Shown: one piece after another, positions 19,812 through 31,600 of the stretch
How positions within the stretch are numbered: position 1 is the stretch's first letter
Layout: each line of letters begins with the position of its first letter
Assembly: GCA_006384855.1 (NCBI GenBank)
Contig: VCJN01002515.1
Coordinates: forward strand, 1-64,000
From: Tetraselmis striata
Lineage: Eukaryota > Chlorophyta > Chlorodendrophyceae > Chlorodendrales > Chlorodendraceae
Direction: 5' to 3'
DNA: 64,000 nt
Translations under genes and position numbers: made by a program
The notes under the pieces: model-generated
Seen by the model: the letters and a program-made list of their open reading frames with translations, nothing else
Told to the model about the DNA's origin: nothing
Database searches by the model: none

Positions 19812-22800
19812 ATGGCGTCGTTGCGCGGCTGGTCGCTTAGCGGTCGAGCAGCGCGGGGCGCGCCGACGGCCCCGCCGCCCGGCCAACCCAGCGAACTACT
19901 GCCGCCACTGCGCCAGGCGCCGGACCTCGAGAGCGGCGGCGGCGGCGGGCGGGGCCAGGAGGATGGGGCGGGCGGGCGGGGCGACGACGCCCGGGCGGGG
20001 TGGGCGCGGTTGGGAATACCGCACCCGCAGACCCCGCACTACGAGCAGCAGCTCTTCCGCACCTACCGAGGATTCATGGGTAAGCTCCCCCTTCCCCCGT
20101 CACCCTCCTCCTGTACTCGCGAGGGCCTCAGCCTCCAACAAAAATCATGCCAACGCAACTTGACGACAGCCCCTTGGCTCGAGGTCGGCGCAAGATAACA
20201 CCCGTTGCGGTAGCGATCGTCCCAAGTTACTCATTAATATTGTGCGGAGTATTAGTCTTGTGGAATTCCTCGGGTATTTTTACTCGAGGCCTGTAGCGGA
20301 GCTGTCATCGCCTTCACAGGGCGGTCCGGAACTGCATTGCCGGCCTAAAAGGCCGGCCGCCCGCGGTAGAGGCGCTGCGAAGTGTTTAGGCGCTGCCCGT
20401 CCTCTCCTCTCCCAGGGGCAGGAAAAACAACCATAATATGGTTCAGCGTTGTCGCGGAAGGCCTTTGTGACGGCGTCTTGCGCTAACCGCCATGGGAGGC
20501 GGCTGAGCTGCCTTGGCGGCAGCCGAGGCCACGGCTCAGCCGAGGCCACAGAGCCCAGCCTGCGGCGGCGTGCCAACCACAACCAGACTTCTACTGATAT
20601 ACCATAAAGCACTGTACTTGGAATTCACCTATATGCCGTCCTTGGTATGAAGCTACGCGGGGTACGGGCACGGGTGCCAAATCACACAGCTACCGGTGCA
20701 ATCATTGCAGCTGACAGCATATGGGGCGTAGTGTCTGTCACGAAGCCCGATAGCGCGAACTCCCAGCACATTCTTGCCGCGAGCATGTAACGACAGTGTC
20801 AACACCCAAAGAACGGGACTAGGTTTGCCGTATTCCACAAACACCGCGCAGCCCCAACACACACGGTTCGCTCCCCGCTACACGCAACGTACATGTCGAA
20901 GTGCGTTCACGCCATGGTGCGCGGGGGACGCGTACCCTCGGACTGCGCGCCGCCCCGTGCGAACACACCGAACTGTATATTAGTCACATCAGCCGTCCAG
21001 AGAACCAACGGCCTATGGTAGGTGTCTCTCTCGTTGGTGCGCCGCTGAGGACTGGCCCCGTGCGCGGCCTGCTTTGTGCTGTGCAGGCATGTTCATGGTG
21101 ATGCTGCTCATGGGGATGCTGCCCCCCGCGGTCCTGGTGAGCAGCCCCCCCCCCCCCCCCCCCCCTTCCTGCAATACCCATACTCCTGCCACCCACCCAA
21201 AGTGGACACTGGATCTTAATATATGAGTAGTATCGCTCAGAGAGAAGAAAAGACTTGGAAAGCATGCGGAAAGTGATTATTATAGCATCGGGATTCTTTT
21301 TTACAAACAGCAACTGTCGTTTATTTCTTCAATGATTGCACTAGTCAAAATGATTTGATACATACATACCGGTGATCTTTTCTGACTCTACCCAAACCCC
21401 TTTCAGAAGTATATGCAGCGCCCCCTCGGAATGCCATGTGCACCCTTTTTTTCTGGGAGTGTCAGCTCCTTCAACATGTTAGGACGCCGAGTTCCCTTTG
21501 GCTTTCTATGGTGCCATTATGTATAGTGACAGCTCCACCCTCACACCGCCTGGGCGCCGCCCCCTCTGCGCCGCAGATCTGGGCGGCCCTGGCCGCCATC
21601 TTCCTGGCCACCCTGCTGCGGGTGTACCTCTGGCGGCAGCTCACGGCGGCGGTGGCGGGCCTGGACCTGCACGCCCTGGCCGGCCTCACGCAGGTGGAGC
21701 CCCGCTGCACCCCCTTGCCTCCCTGCGCGTTGCCTGGGTGCTAAGGGTTTTGAAAACCCTACCCCCCCCCCCCCCCCCCCCCCCAAAAAAAATGGATGAG
21801 CAAGCCCGCCAAGGAGCTCATCTTGCCCATGGATTCGGGTTGCTATCTTGTGTCTGTGTGTGGAAGCGCACACGCTGCAGCCCGCGTCTACCCCGGCACC
21901 CTCCGCGTTGACCTAGTGAGTCGAGACGGCGATCTCGCTCGCGCGGGTGTACACTATGGGGGTGCTGGCGAGCTGGTCGGTCACATGATGGGGAAGAGCG
22001 GCATACCACAACCATGCACTGGGTTTGCCAACATTACAATTCATTTCGTTTGTTTTTGAATCCCTGTGAGCGGGTGAGACGCAACTAGCAGATTTATACT
22101 GCACCACAAAAAGCAGTGTATACCGTCCGACTCGCAATAGAATAATGCGCGGAAGTCAATGTCTTTGGCACGGGGGAGCCCAAGAGAATCTGGCACACCC
22201 CCTTCCTTCGTTCTCCTCCTTCCTGATCAACTTGCCCCACCCCATCCCATCCCCTGCGCCCCCAGCCCACAGCCGCGGACGGCTTCCTGGTTGCGACGCT
22301 GGGCGAGGGCACCGCGCCGCTGGACCTGCTCAACCTGCGCCTGTCGCTCGTGGACCGCGACTTTGACGAGGCGGACTACGAGCTGCTGCTCGCGCTGGAC
22401 CAGTCGCGGGGCGCCGCGCCCACGCGGGCGGCCGTCACGGACGGCCACCTGGCGGCGCTGCCCACGCACGTGCACGGCGCTGGCAAGCCTCGGGTGCGCC
22501 GGCAGCTGGAGGGCCGCGGCAAGTGGGGCGGCGACGCGGAGGAGGGGGTGCGTGCCGCCCCGGAAGCCCCCCCCCCTTCCCCCCAACTCCCCCACCATCC
22601 ACTTCCTCCCCTTCATCACAATAATGCTCACAATTAAAACCACCCATTCGGTTATTTATGCTTTGTATTTATCACTCGTATGCGGTTGACCCAGCAAACG
22701 TGCTTCGGCACTCTAGGGTTTTGAAACCCTAAACCACAAAACCTTAACACTTCGCGTTTATTACTGCCTTCTACTCGGTGTGTGTCTTCGCATTGAATGA

Positions 22801-23118
22801 TAATGAAGCGTTGCGCCTCTTCGCGGCAACATTAATCCATGTGGTCTCCCTCGTCCTCTCTTCGATATAGTTCTTCCAGGTCACAGTAGTGTTCTGTGTT
22901 TGCGCGAGTCACAAACCAGTAGTGGTAGTTTATATCTGAAAGGTGTTTACGCAGCCTCTCCTGCGAGGTGGATGGCCCTAATCCACTGGGTTGCCCCATT
23001 GCCGCGGATGGCCCTGAAACCCGATGAGCAACCTCTGACCCTCGGCCCCGGGGGGCGGCGCCTGCGTGCGCAGAGCACCTGCAGCGTGTGTTTGGACGAC
23101 ATCACGGAGGGCGCCAAG
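19812..23118 (+). CDS. Membrane-anchored RING-type E3 ubiquitin ligase candidate, 3' end not found
   Basis: Five plus-strand exons join in frame: 19812-20079, 21087-21136, 21577-21693, 22266-22547 and 23074-23118 (254 residues so far), with donors GTAAGC, GTGAGC, GTGGAG, GTGCGT and GTGGGG. The N-terminus is Gly/Pro-rich, ending HYEQQLFRTYRGFMG. Exons 2 and 3 encode two adjacent hydrophobic helices (MFMVMLLMGMLPPAVL and IWAALAAIFLATLLRVYLW). Exon 4 holds a soluble part with VDRDFDEADYELLLALDQ. Exon 5 encodes STCSVCLDDITEGAK, the first Cys pair of a RING-H2 finger of membrane RNF ligases. The expected continuation (PCxHxFHxxC ... CPxC) was not found before 25.4 kb. Either the last exons are hidden in repeats, the finger is broken by repeat insertion, or the gene is degenerate. 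Confidence 0.6.
20080..21086 (+). other. First intron of the RING-type gene
   Basis: Spans donor GGTAAGC to acceptor GTGCAG. No coding or recognised repeat is seen apart from scattered GC-rich simple sequence. Confidence 0.5.
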
Positions 23119-24070
23119 GTGGGGCGTCCCCCCCTTCCTTTCGTGAAACCTTGTGTCCGAGACCCAACGGTCTGTTCTTCAATACCTCCACCGAATACGT
23201 TGTGGGTGACAAGCGGCATGCGGACCCTGGTCCCGGGGGCCCCGGGCGTGTTGGGTACCAATGGCGCAGCATGCGCGGATGATTGGAGCTGGCTTGCTCA
23301 ACGTGCTCACTTGCGGCTCTCCGCCGCCCAAGCCGAGTCGTTCTGAGGGCCGGCCGGGGCTGCCTATGAGGGCTTGCTCCCCCATGTGCGGAACGTGGTC
23401 CAGCATTGGCGGAGCCTCAACGCGCCGATCAGCCACTCAACGTACAATCATGCATGGATGTATCTGCGCCTTTGGGGACCAGCAACCCGGGGAATGCCTC
23501 CTTTTACCCCGTGGCCGGCCCTCAAAGGGAAGGGGGGGGGGGGGGGGGGGCACTGCACTCATGTCACCCTGCCTGCTGACACCCCCTGGCCTGCTTTCCA
23601 GCCTTGCGCTCATGTCCCAAGCATTGCTTAGATTGCTTTTCTGCCGGCGGGACAAGGGGGCCGGGAAGTGTAGAGATGGTTGCTTGCGGCCCCACCTGCT
23701 ATATGTGGAGTTTGTAGTCCTTTCACGCATCAAAGCAGGGGACGATTCGCCCACGTTGCGCACATGTACGCACTGTATGTACACCGTACGTACACCTCGG
23801 GGTCGCGCGAGACTATTGCTTTCAAGAGGCAGGAATATATTACAAGTGAAGTAGCCAACATGTATCTGAACACACAGCGAGCTCACCCCGGGATTCACGA
23901 CGCGGGGCAAAACAAGTCACTAGGTTTTTAGGGGTCCAGCTAGCCCAAGGAACTCCTTATTTCAGGGCCGGTGTCCCGAGTGAACTTCAGGGACATGCTT
24001 CCCTGGGAGCATAGCAAGGCATCCTGGGGTGCTGGGACCATGCGCCGCCCCACAGGTGAGTGGTCGCGAG
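23119..24070. other. Repeat-rich stretch after the last identified RING exon
   Basis: Contains a dispersed repeat at about 23300-23400 (ACTTGCGGCTCTCCGCCGC) related to 31705-31860 and to the inverted repeats near 34.6 and 38.0 kb, and a G-run at 23530-23550. No RING second half is visible. Confidence 0.5.
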
Positions 24071-24905
24071 CCCCAGGGTCAGGATGGGTTTTAGGGTTTT
24101 GGAACCCTTTTCAAACCCTGATGTCCTCATGGTGGGAGTACCCGCCAGCGCCCACCCCCGGCGGCAGATGACCCCGCATCCAACAGCACAACACACAGCG
24201 GTCGTGAGAGGCGAGCACAGGGCCACTTCGCCCCGTGTGCTTGGGTCGAAGACAATGGTCGACGGGGCGCCTGTACGCTTCAGAGGTCCGGGGCGGTCGG
24301 GATGGCAAGTGACCAGCAGGAGTGTCTCGCGCGGCCAGCCTGCGTCGACCCCCACCATCGTCGTCGCGGCCCCAGGGTCAGGAGAGGTTTTAGGGTTTGT
24401 ATTTGTTTCAAACCCTGATGTCCTCATTTGTACGGGTGGAAGTACCCGTCAGCGCCCACCCCCGGCCGCAGATGACCCCGCATCCAACAGCTCAACACAC
24501 AGCGGTCGTGAGAGGCGAGCACAGGGCCACTTCGCCCCGTGTGCTTGGGTCGAAGACAATGGTCGACGGGGCGCCTGTACGCTTCAGAGGTCCGGGGCGG
24601 TCGGGATGGCAAGTGACCAGCAGGAGTGTCTCGCGCGGCCAGCCCGCGTCGACCTCCACCATCGTAGTCGCGGCCCCAGGGTCAGGATGGGTTTTAGGGT
24701 TTGTATTTGTTTCAAACCCTGATGTCCTCATTTGTACGGGTAGAAGTACCCGTCAGCGCCCACCCCCGGCCGCAGTTGACCCCGCATCCAACAGCACAAC
24801 ACACAGCGGTCGTGAGGGGCGAGCACAGGGCCACTTCGCCCCGTGTGCTTAGGTCGAAGACAATGGCCGACGGGGCGCCTGTACGCTTCAGAGGTCCGGG
24901 GCGGT
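24071..24905. repeat. About 300-bp tandem repeat (2.8 copies) with telomere-like motifs
   Basis: CCCCAGGGTCAGGA recurs at 24071, 24370 and 24674. Each unit begins with a TTTTAGGGTTT ... AAACCCT imperfect palindrome followed by about 250 bp of unique sequence containing TCGAAGACAATGG. The third unit lacks part of its 3' end. Confidence 0.9.
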
Positions 24906-25427
24906 CGGAATGTCTCGCGCGGCCACCCGGTCGGCCCCCACCATCTCCGGGCCTGCACCACTCCGGGTGCACACAGGCCAGACCACCATAGGGGCTTGAT
25001 AGGACTGCGGCATGGTCCGCTCAAAGGTAAGAAACACCTTTGAGCGGTCGGATACGCTCAGGGCGGGCCCACCTGCCGGTTGGTGTGGGCACCTCACCAT
25101 AAACTTGTCACTCCTAAACATGTCAGTCGGACAGCGGCCTGAAGTACGGGGCCGGTGCCGAGCACGGCCGGGATGGACCGCCCCCCCCCCCCCCCCCCAC
25201 CCGTGCCCCCTTCCCCGCCCCGAGCTCCCATGCACCACCACGCGGGCGTGCGCAGCCCGTTCCCATCCCGCGGTGTCCACCGTCCGCGATTCCGACGAGC
25301 CCGTTCCCATCCCCACTCCCAATTCCTCCGCCGCCGGCAGGCTGATTTAGGAGAGGGTTGTTACACGCTGAGGCGGGTGTGCATGCCTGCTGAAGAGGAA
25401 GGGGGGGGGGGGGGGGGGGGGGGCGGT

Positions 25428-26910
25428 CTACATCGTGTAGCCGTTGTTCTCGTAGTCCAGGTACGGCACGGTCTTGCCCCACCTGAAGGGCTTCCCGAGC
25501 GTCACCGGCTTCTCCCCCTGCGGGCCCCCACAGCCAGCCAGCCCGTCAGCTCGGCGGCGCACAGGGCTCCTCGTCCAGATCCCCCGCAAACATCCCTGCC
25601 GGCCGCAGGCGGAACAAACGCCGCGCTGACCAAACCCTAACATGACCTAGCACACGCCCTTTCAGACCCCCCCCCCCCCCCCCTTCCTCCCCCCACAACT
25701 CTGCAGAGCCGGCAACCACCACCGCCTCTGTGCCAATTCAAAGGACAAGCTACAAAACAAGGAGGTCAACCCCGCTGTCGTCTGTTGTTGGAATTGTGCT
25801 GGAACCTGGCACAGGTAGGGTGTTTCATGGCGGGCGCATGTCACACCGGTTTCCCATGATGGATGGCCATGCGTGTCGGCCACAATCTGGCATCACAGCA
25901 CTGCCGCCCAGGGAAAGGATCGGGGAGGGGAGCTGGGATCAGAGAGAGGGGGGGGGGGGGGCTCACCTCTGGCACCACGGTCTTGTAGGGCGAGGGGGTG
26001 GGGGGCGTGGGGTGGGAGGGCCAGGTGGCGGCGGTCATGCGCTCCTTGCGGTCTGCGGCCACCACCAGGCGGGCGGGCACCACAGCAGTGCAGGCGCATC
26101 AGCGCGGCGTCCCGCACGGGGGTGGTCGTGGAGGGCGGTGTCTGAGCATGCGCCACGCGAGTTAGAGGCTGAGGTTGGTCAAGAAGGGGGGGGGGGGGTG
26201 GTCACCGTAGTAGCGTATGTTGAACACGTTCTCCGGCTCCGAGTTTGGAATGGCCACCTTCTCGGGCTGCGACCTGTGGAATCGGGGGCAAAGGGGGCGG
26301 GTTCAGCCCTGGATGAGGGGACTTCGGATGGGATGGGGGGGGGGGGGGGGGGAGGGGGGCTCACGCTGGCGTCCCCCGGCGCACCGCCACCGAGTTGCTG
26401 GCCTTCAGGATGGCGTCCTTGTACTCCACGTGGGACGCAACGCCCGTTACCTGGTGCCAGCGGCAGCCGAAGGGCGTCAGGCCACCGCGGCTGTGAGATG
26501 CTGTCTAGCACGGGGGCTATCTATGTACAAACCACCTGTGGGCAAGGGTGCCACCAACCGCCGCTGAGCCACGAGCCCTACACATACCCTACGAAGCACT
26601 GGCTAGCGCTGGTTTTTTTAGTTTTTAGCCCGCAGCTTCCCACCGCTGCTCCTGGCCTGCGCCTCGCGCCAGCAGCTGGGAGCGGGCGCTGAGCCTCCGT
26701 GCGGGGAGCTGGAACCAGCGGATGATCGGGAGAGGCGCCGCTGCCGACTGGCTGGTGCGCGAGGCTTGGCTCCGGTTGGAGGTATAGGGTTTAGGGTGAA
26801 GGGGGGCAGACGGAGCAGCTCGGCGGGGGGGCGGGGGCGCGCGGCCGAACCTTCCAGGGCGCCTTGATGCCGACCTTGGCCAGCACGTCCCCGATTGCCT
26901 TCAGCGCCAT
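25428..26910 (-). CDS. Conserved-looking small protein of unknown function (129 aa, five exons)
   Basis: Minus-strand exons 26910-26851, 26450-26365, 26273-26206, 26052-25967 and 25517-25428 join with matching phases (0, 2, 1, 0) and give a complete 390-nt CDS from ATG to TAG. Donors are GTTCGG, GTGAGC, GTGACC and GTGAGC; all acceptors are CAG. The protein starts MALKAIGDVLAKVGIKAPWK, an amphipathic helix plus Trp. Its middle has ASQPEKVAIPNSEPENVFNI followed by RYYDRKERM, and its end is PFRWGKTVPYLDYENNGYTM. There are no membrane segments or Cys pairs. I do not recognise the family. The even, non-repetitive composition and exact phases argue that it is genuine. An N-terminal amphipathic helix in a small soluble protein would suit a mitochondrial or ciliary accessory subunit, but that is a guess. 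It is divergent with the next gene (ATGs 495 bp apart). Confidence 0.7.
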
Positions 26911-27405
26911 GATTGCTATAACGGGTGGTTCACGTGGCGGTCCTGGAGGAGGCGGTCTGGGGTCTGCGGAGCACCGCTCTCTACCTGCGACCGGGTGGAA
27001 GTGCCAAGTAAAATGTGCCCTCCTCGCCTTGCTCCGGCGCGCAACCGCTCGCGCTAGCCCTATCCCTGTTGCAAGTCGTCGTGGGATGTAACTCGACGAA
27101 GAATCAGCGATTTATATACGCAATATGATGGAAATTCATGTGGAAACCTAGTGCGGTTGTCAAGCTGCTGCTTGTTCCAGCGCATGCTGTTCATTTATAC
27201 CCTACCCGCGGACGTCGCGCCGGAGCTCCATCCGTCGGAAGTGATGCTTTGGCTGCGCCACGCCACGGCGGTGGTCCACTCCTGCCTACAAACCGTGCGA
27301 GAACACTCATCCGCAGGACGGCAGAGGCAGCATACTCGTACCGGCACACCGACAATCCAAGTCAGGCGAGGCTCCTGCCCCGGTTCCACATACAGCGGCG
27401 GCACG

Positions 27406-28286
27406 ATGAAGAAGTTTTTCAGCCGGAAGAGCAAGCGCGCGTCCGCGGGGGAGGCGGGCGACTTGACGGTGGACACGCCGGCCGGCAGCGTGACGGGCAG
27501 CTTGACGGGCTCCGCGCAAAGCATGCCCGGCCTCGGCAAGAAGGCGTCCTCTTTCTCGCTGGGCGGCAGCAGCCACAGCGTCAAGGCTCCCGGCAGCGGG
27601 GACGGCAAGAAGGGGATGAAGAGCATTCTCGGCGGCAAAAAGAAGGGCGGCAAAGGTGAGGCCGGCGACTTCGCCAGTCGTCGTCACGGAGGCCCCAAAA
27701 AACAGTTTGAAGTAAAAGACTGCCTGCGGCGAGCGGGCGGTCGATTGGTTGGTTGGGGTTGTGTCGCCTCCGGGACGGCAGGCCATGACGACCCGCCTGC
27801 GCGTCGCGCTGCGCAGGGGCTCAGGAGGCGGGCGGGCAGGGCGAGCTGTCGAGGTCGGAGGTGGCGCAGCTGCGGAACGAGCTGAGGGAGAAGGTTGGTC
27901 GCGCGGGCACGGAGGGGGGGGGTGTTCGGGAATGCCGTCGTCGTCTACATACTGGATGACGACGCGGTGCGCGGGCTATATAAAACCTTGACTGCCTTCG
28001 TAACCCCCAGGAAGAGAGGCTGCAGCAGCTGGAAAGGTTGTGCGACGACACAAACCTGAAGGCGCAGGAATGGAAAGAGTACTCCAACATGCAGCGCTTT
28101 AAGGTGGAGGTACTGGTGGACATGGTGCGCCCACACCCCCATCCCCTAACCCCCGCGCCCGCTTTTTCTCCAGGGGCGGCGAAGCGCTGAGGCGGCGATG
28201 CTGCGCGCGTGCAGTGGGTGCTGCGCATGGTCAACGGGGATGGCGAGCTGGAGACGCTGCCGGTAGACCTGCAGCAGGCCATCTGA
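27406..28286 (+). CDS. Coiled-coil protein of unknown function (170 aa, four exons)
   Basis: Exons 27406-27655, 27817-27893, 28011-28124 and 28215-28286 join in frame (phases 1, 0, 0) and end at TGA. Donors are GTGAGG, GTTGGT and GTGCGC. The start MKKFFSRKSKRAS is chosen because the non-repetitive coding character begins there; the frame is open further upstream to 27151. Residues 1-83 are basic, Ser/Gly-rich and probably disordered (GLGKKASSFSLGG, GKKGMKSILGGKKKGGKG). Residues about 88-160 are charged and helical (SEVAQLRNELREK, EERLQQLERLCDDTNLKAQE), a clear coiled coil, ending LETLPVDLQQAI. No family is recognised. The basic disordered head plus coiled coil suggests a structural or cytoskeletal role, which is inference. 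It is convergent with the PUS3 gene. Confidence 0.65.
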
Positions 28287-28297
28287 GGAGTGCTGAC

Positions 28298-28334
<37 letters not shown>

Positions 28335-28647
28335 CGCCCACCCTTTTCTTATTGCTCGTCCCACCTCCCGGCAAATAGCAAGGCCCTGCTCGCCCCCCGG
28401 CCGGCACGTGGGCCTGCAGGCGAAAGGGACCAACGAATAGCTGTACAGTTTAATTTTCATTTAATCCCTTGCTTCCCTCTCAAAAGGGGGTCCAGCCACA
28501 TATCCAATCCGGGAGGGTTGATGTCCCCCAGCCACCTCATGCCCTCCGTGCGCGTTCCGCGGCTACCTGGATGCAACCCCCCCTTTCTCTTGCTCACTTT
28601 GTGTCTCTGCTTCCCCCGCAAGCGGCTGACCCAAAGGAGAGCCATCC
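28287..28647. other. Intergenic spacer between convergent genes
   Basis: Begins with a C-run (28300-28332) about 15 bases after the coiled-coil gene's stop. The rest has no coding signal and should hold the 3' ends of both genes. Confidence 0.6.
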
Positions 28648-31600
28648 CTAGGCATGTGCCCGGCTGGCAGCGCGGGTGCGTCGCGCCGTCGCGCCCCCCT
28701 CCTCTTCCTCCGCCTCCTCCTCCTCTCCCACCGCCGCCGCGGCGCGCAGGTCCCGCAGCGCGACGGGCACCCTGCCGTACTTGGCCAGCTTCTCCTCCAC
28801 GGAGGGCTCCTTGGGCCGCCGGTCCAGCGGGATGTGCCGGCTCTGCCGCGGCGCCTCGCCGCCTGCCGGAGCGGCATGCCCAATGGGGCCACAGGCAAGC
28901 ACCCCCTCAGCCGGGCAGCAGGGAGGAAGCACGGGGAACCGGGGCGGCGGGGTGGGGCGGCAGAGCCACGCGGGGACACCGCGCTGTCATGCCCAGCACC
29001 GAGGCCTCGGCGGATATAAAACTGTTCAGTCCATTCATCGCGAGGGCATCAGGGCGCATTCGCACAAGTTGCGCACTTGCAGCCGCTCTTCAAGAACGTA
29101 TGTACCCATAGGAGCTGCACGGTGCCATCGCCCCAGTGGAGGCGGCGCCGGTTGGCTAGGTTGGCAGTTGGCTGGGTTGGCGGCGCGGTACGGTCCCCCG
29201 GCTGGGTGGCATGCGTAGTCGCCGACAACAGCAATGACAATACAGAGGGTCGCCTACCCAGGGCTTTCCGTAACTGGATCGCTGCCTAAGCGGCCGCCGT
29301 AGAGACGCTGCAAGGGTTTCACTGGTGCCAGTCCTATAGTCCCGGGGACGAAAAAAAAAACACGAGGTTGACGGTGACGAAATGCCAACACTTCCTGGAA
29401 CACCGCCACGATGTGAGGCGCCTCCCATGGGCCACCCGCGTGTACCATCGTGCGGTGCCCATGGTGCCGCGCGCGGGGCGGCTGCTACGGTATAAATGGA
29501 AACACATCCAAACGCTGACGTCATCGCAGAAGGATGCCTACGACCCGATGCGCGCAGAGGCACACAGACCCGCCTGCTTGCGCGCCCGAGAAGGGTCAAG
29601 CGAATGGCAGGCAGGGAGGGATGGAGGGACCGAGTCCATTACGCGTGTGTGTGCGGGTGGCTGAAGTGCAGAAAGACAGGGCGACTGTGTGTATCGAGTG
29701 ACGCGCGAGGGTGTGGTCCCGTGTGTGGAGCGACTGCTGGCCCATGCTGCATCCCGCATGCAGACTGATCCCCTCAAGTATAAGGGTACGTACGTTTAGG
29801 GCGGAGTACGTGAGATTTTAGATAGATAGGAGGGGGGGGGGGGGGGGGGGAGGGGGGGGGCTTCAACCCATATATATACCCCCTCTTCTGCGCCACCTAG
29901 TTCCCGCCCTCAGCAAACGTACACTTCCCCACACATGTAGCTAGTTTCTTTAGCCAGCCCCCACGCCCCGTGGTCCTTGCTCTGTCAGTGGGGAGGGGCG
30001 GGGAGGGGGGGGGGGGGGGGGGGGGGCAACCGCACCGCCGGGGCAGTGCCGCCGCATGCTGTCCAGCACCGTCCACAGCAGCCCCGCCCGCAGCAGCGCG
30101 CGGTCCAGCATGGCCGCCACGGCGTCGCGGTTGGCGCTGCTCACAAACTCGGAGCGCCGCAGCTCCAGCGCGTCGTACCCGCATGCGTACAGGAGGAGCG
30201 GCTCCTGCGCGGCGGCCCACAACATGCTCAGAACCATCCGAACGTGCTTCCCGCGATAGACAGACAGACGATCCCGGCGACGGCCTGCGTGACGGCATCT
30301 CCTGGGCTCAAGCCCGGTGTGTCCCACTGGAATAAGCGCCACGACGGGCCATCTTATCCGCCGCTGACGTACCCCGCCGCATTGTGCCTTTAATCTTCGC
30401 CCCCGGGACCATAGGACTGGCACCAGTGGAACCCTTGCAGCGTCTCTACGGTGGCCGTTTAGGCAGCGATCCAGTCACGGAAAGCCCTGGGTAGGCGACG
30501 CTCCGTTATGGTCATTAAGGCAAATTGCCGTTCTTAGGCTAACTAAAGGCCAGCGACGGAATTTCCAATAGCACTGTTGGATCCCCGTCCAAAACACGGC
30601 CATCAAAATACCCGGGACTGACCGCTGGATGGTACGACTGATGTGCAGAACACATGCGGGTGCCGGCGCGGTCATGAGAACACCGCAGCGCATGAAAACC
30701 CGCCCCGCCTGCCAGAGGTCAAATGCGGACGAAATCGTAGCGGAACTATAGCCAATGTTCCCATAGGTTGCATGCGAGCCTGGTCTGAGCAAATGCACGG
30801 ATGCATCCCGACACGATGCTGCGAAGCAGTTCGTTGCTGTTTATAGCAGGACCCACAAGCGCACTTCAAGCGTACGAGCTGCCCCGGGCGCCGGGCCAGT
30901 GTATCAGTGGTATACTCCGCTTGCGTAAATCCGCTTCACTCTGCGGAGACAGCCGCATCCCAACGCAGCTCGACGACGCTGGAGCACTTTACCGGGGAAC
31001 CAAGCCAGGCGGCACTTGCGCTATGCGCCCCGGAGACAGGCTACAACACTGACAAACCTACATACACAACTGAAAGGGGGAGGTGGTGTGTGGGGGGGGG
31101 GGGGGAGGGGGGAGCTTCCCGAATAACGAGACTGGCATGACGGCCCGGAGTGTGTTTACGCTAGTCGGGCAGTGACGGCGCCGTCTGGTGCGGTTCGGTG
31201 CGGTGCGGGGCGGCATTTGCGGGCGCGCACCTCGGACGCCATGGAGTACTGCGGCTTGAGCGGCTCCGCGGTGACGTCCAGGTAGCGGCGCACCACCTCG
31301 GGCGCCTCGCGCCCCTCGCCCACAAGGAGCAGCACGGCCGCCATGCAGCGCACCTGGTGCCACAGGAAGGCGGAGCCACGCAGGTGCAGCTCGAACAGCT
31401 GGCGCCCGCCCCAGCGGCAGCCCTCCACCGCGTTGACCTCGAAGAAGGAGATGCTCCGCACAAAGTTGCTCACGTTGGCGGCGTCGATCTGCGCCCCGTG
31501 CCAAACACCGGCTCAGCCCGCCTCCGCGGGGATGACCTTGCTCCACCACACCATCGCGTCATCCCATCGCCCGGAAGGAGACCACAGCCGAAGCGGCACC

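Noticed and set aside
23943-24056. Possible downstream exon of the RING gene (after TTTCAG, before GTGAGT)
   Set aside because: In no phase does it contain the PCxH or CPxC part of a RING finger, and it runs into the tandem repeat.
5190-24905. Tandem direct repeats as possible CRISPR arrays
   Set aside because: Units have no unique spacers of constant length, and the window is eukaryotic.
29897-30298. 133-codon minus-strand frame across a PUS3 exon
   Set aside because: It is a different frame from the exon 30204-30036, which fits the PUS3 C-terminus and matches phase on both sides.
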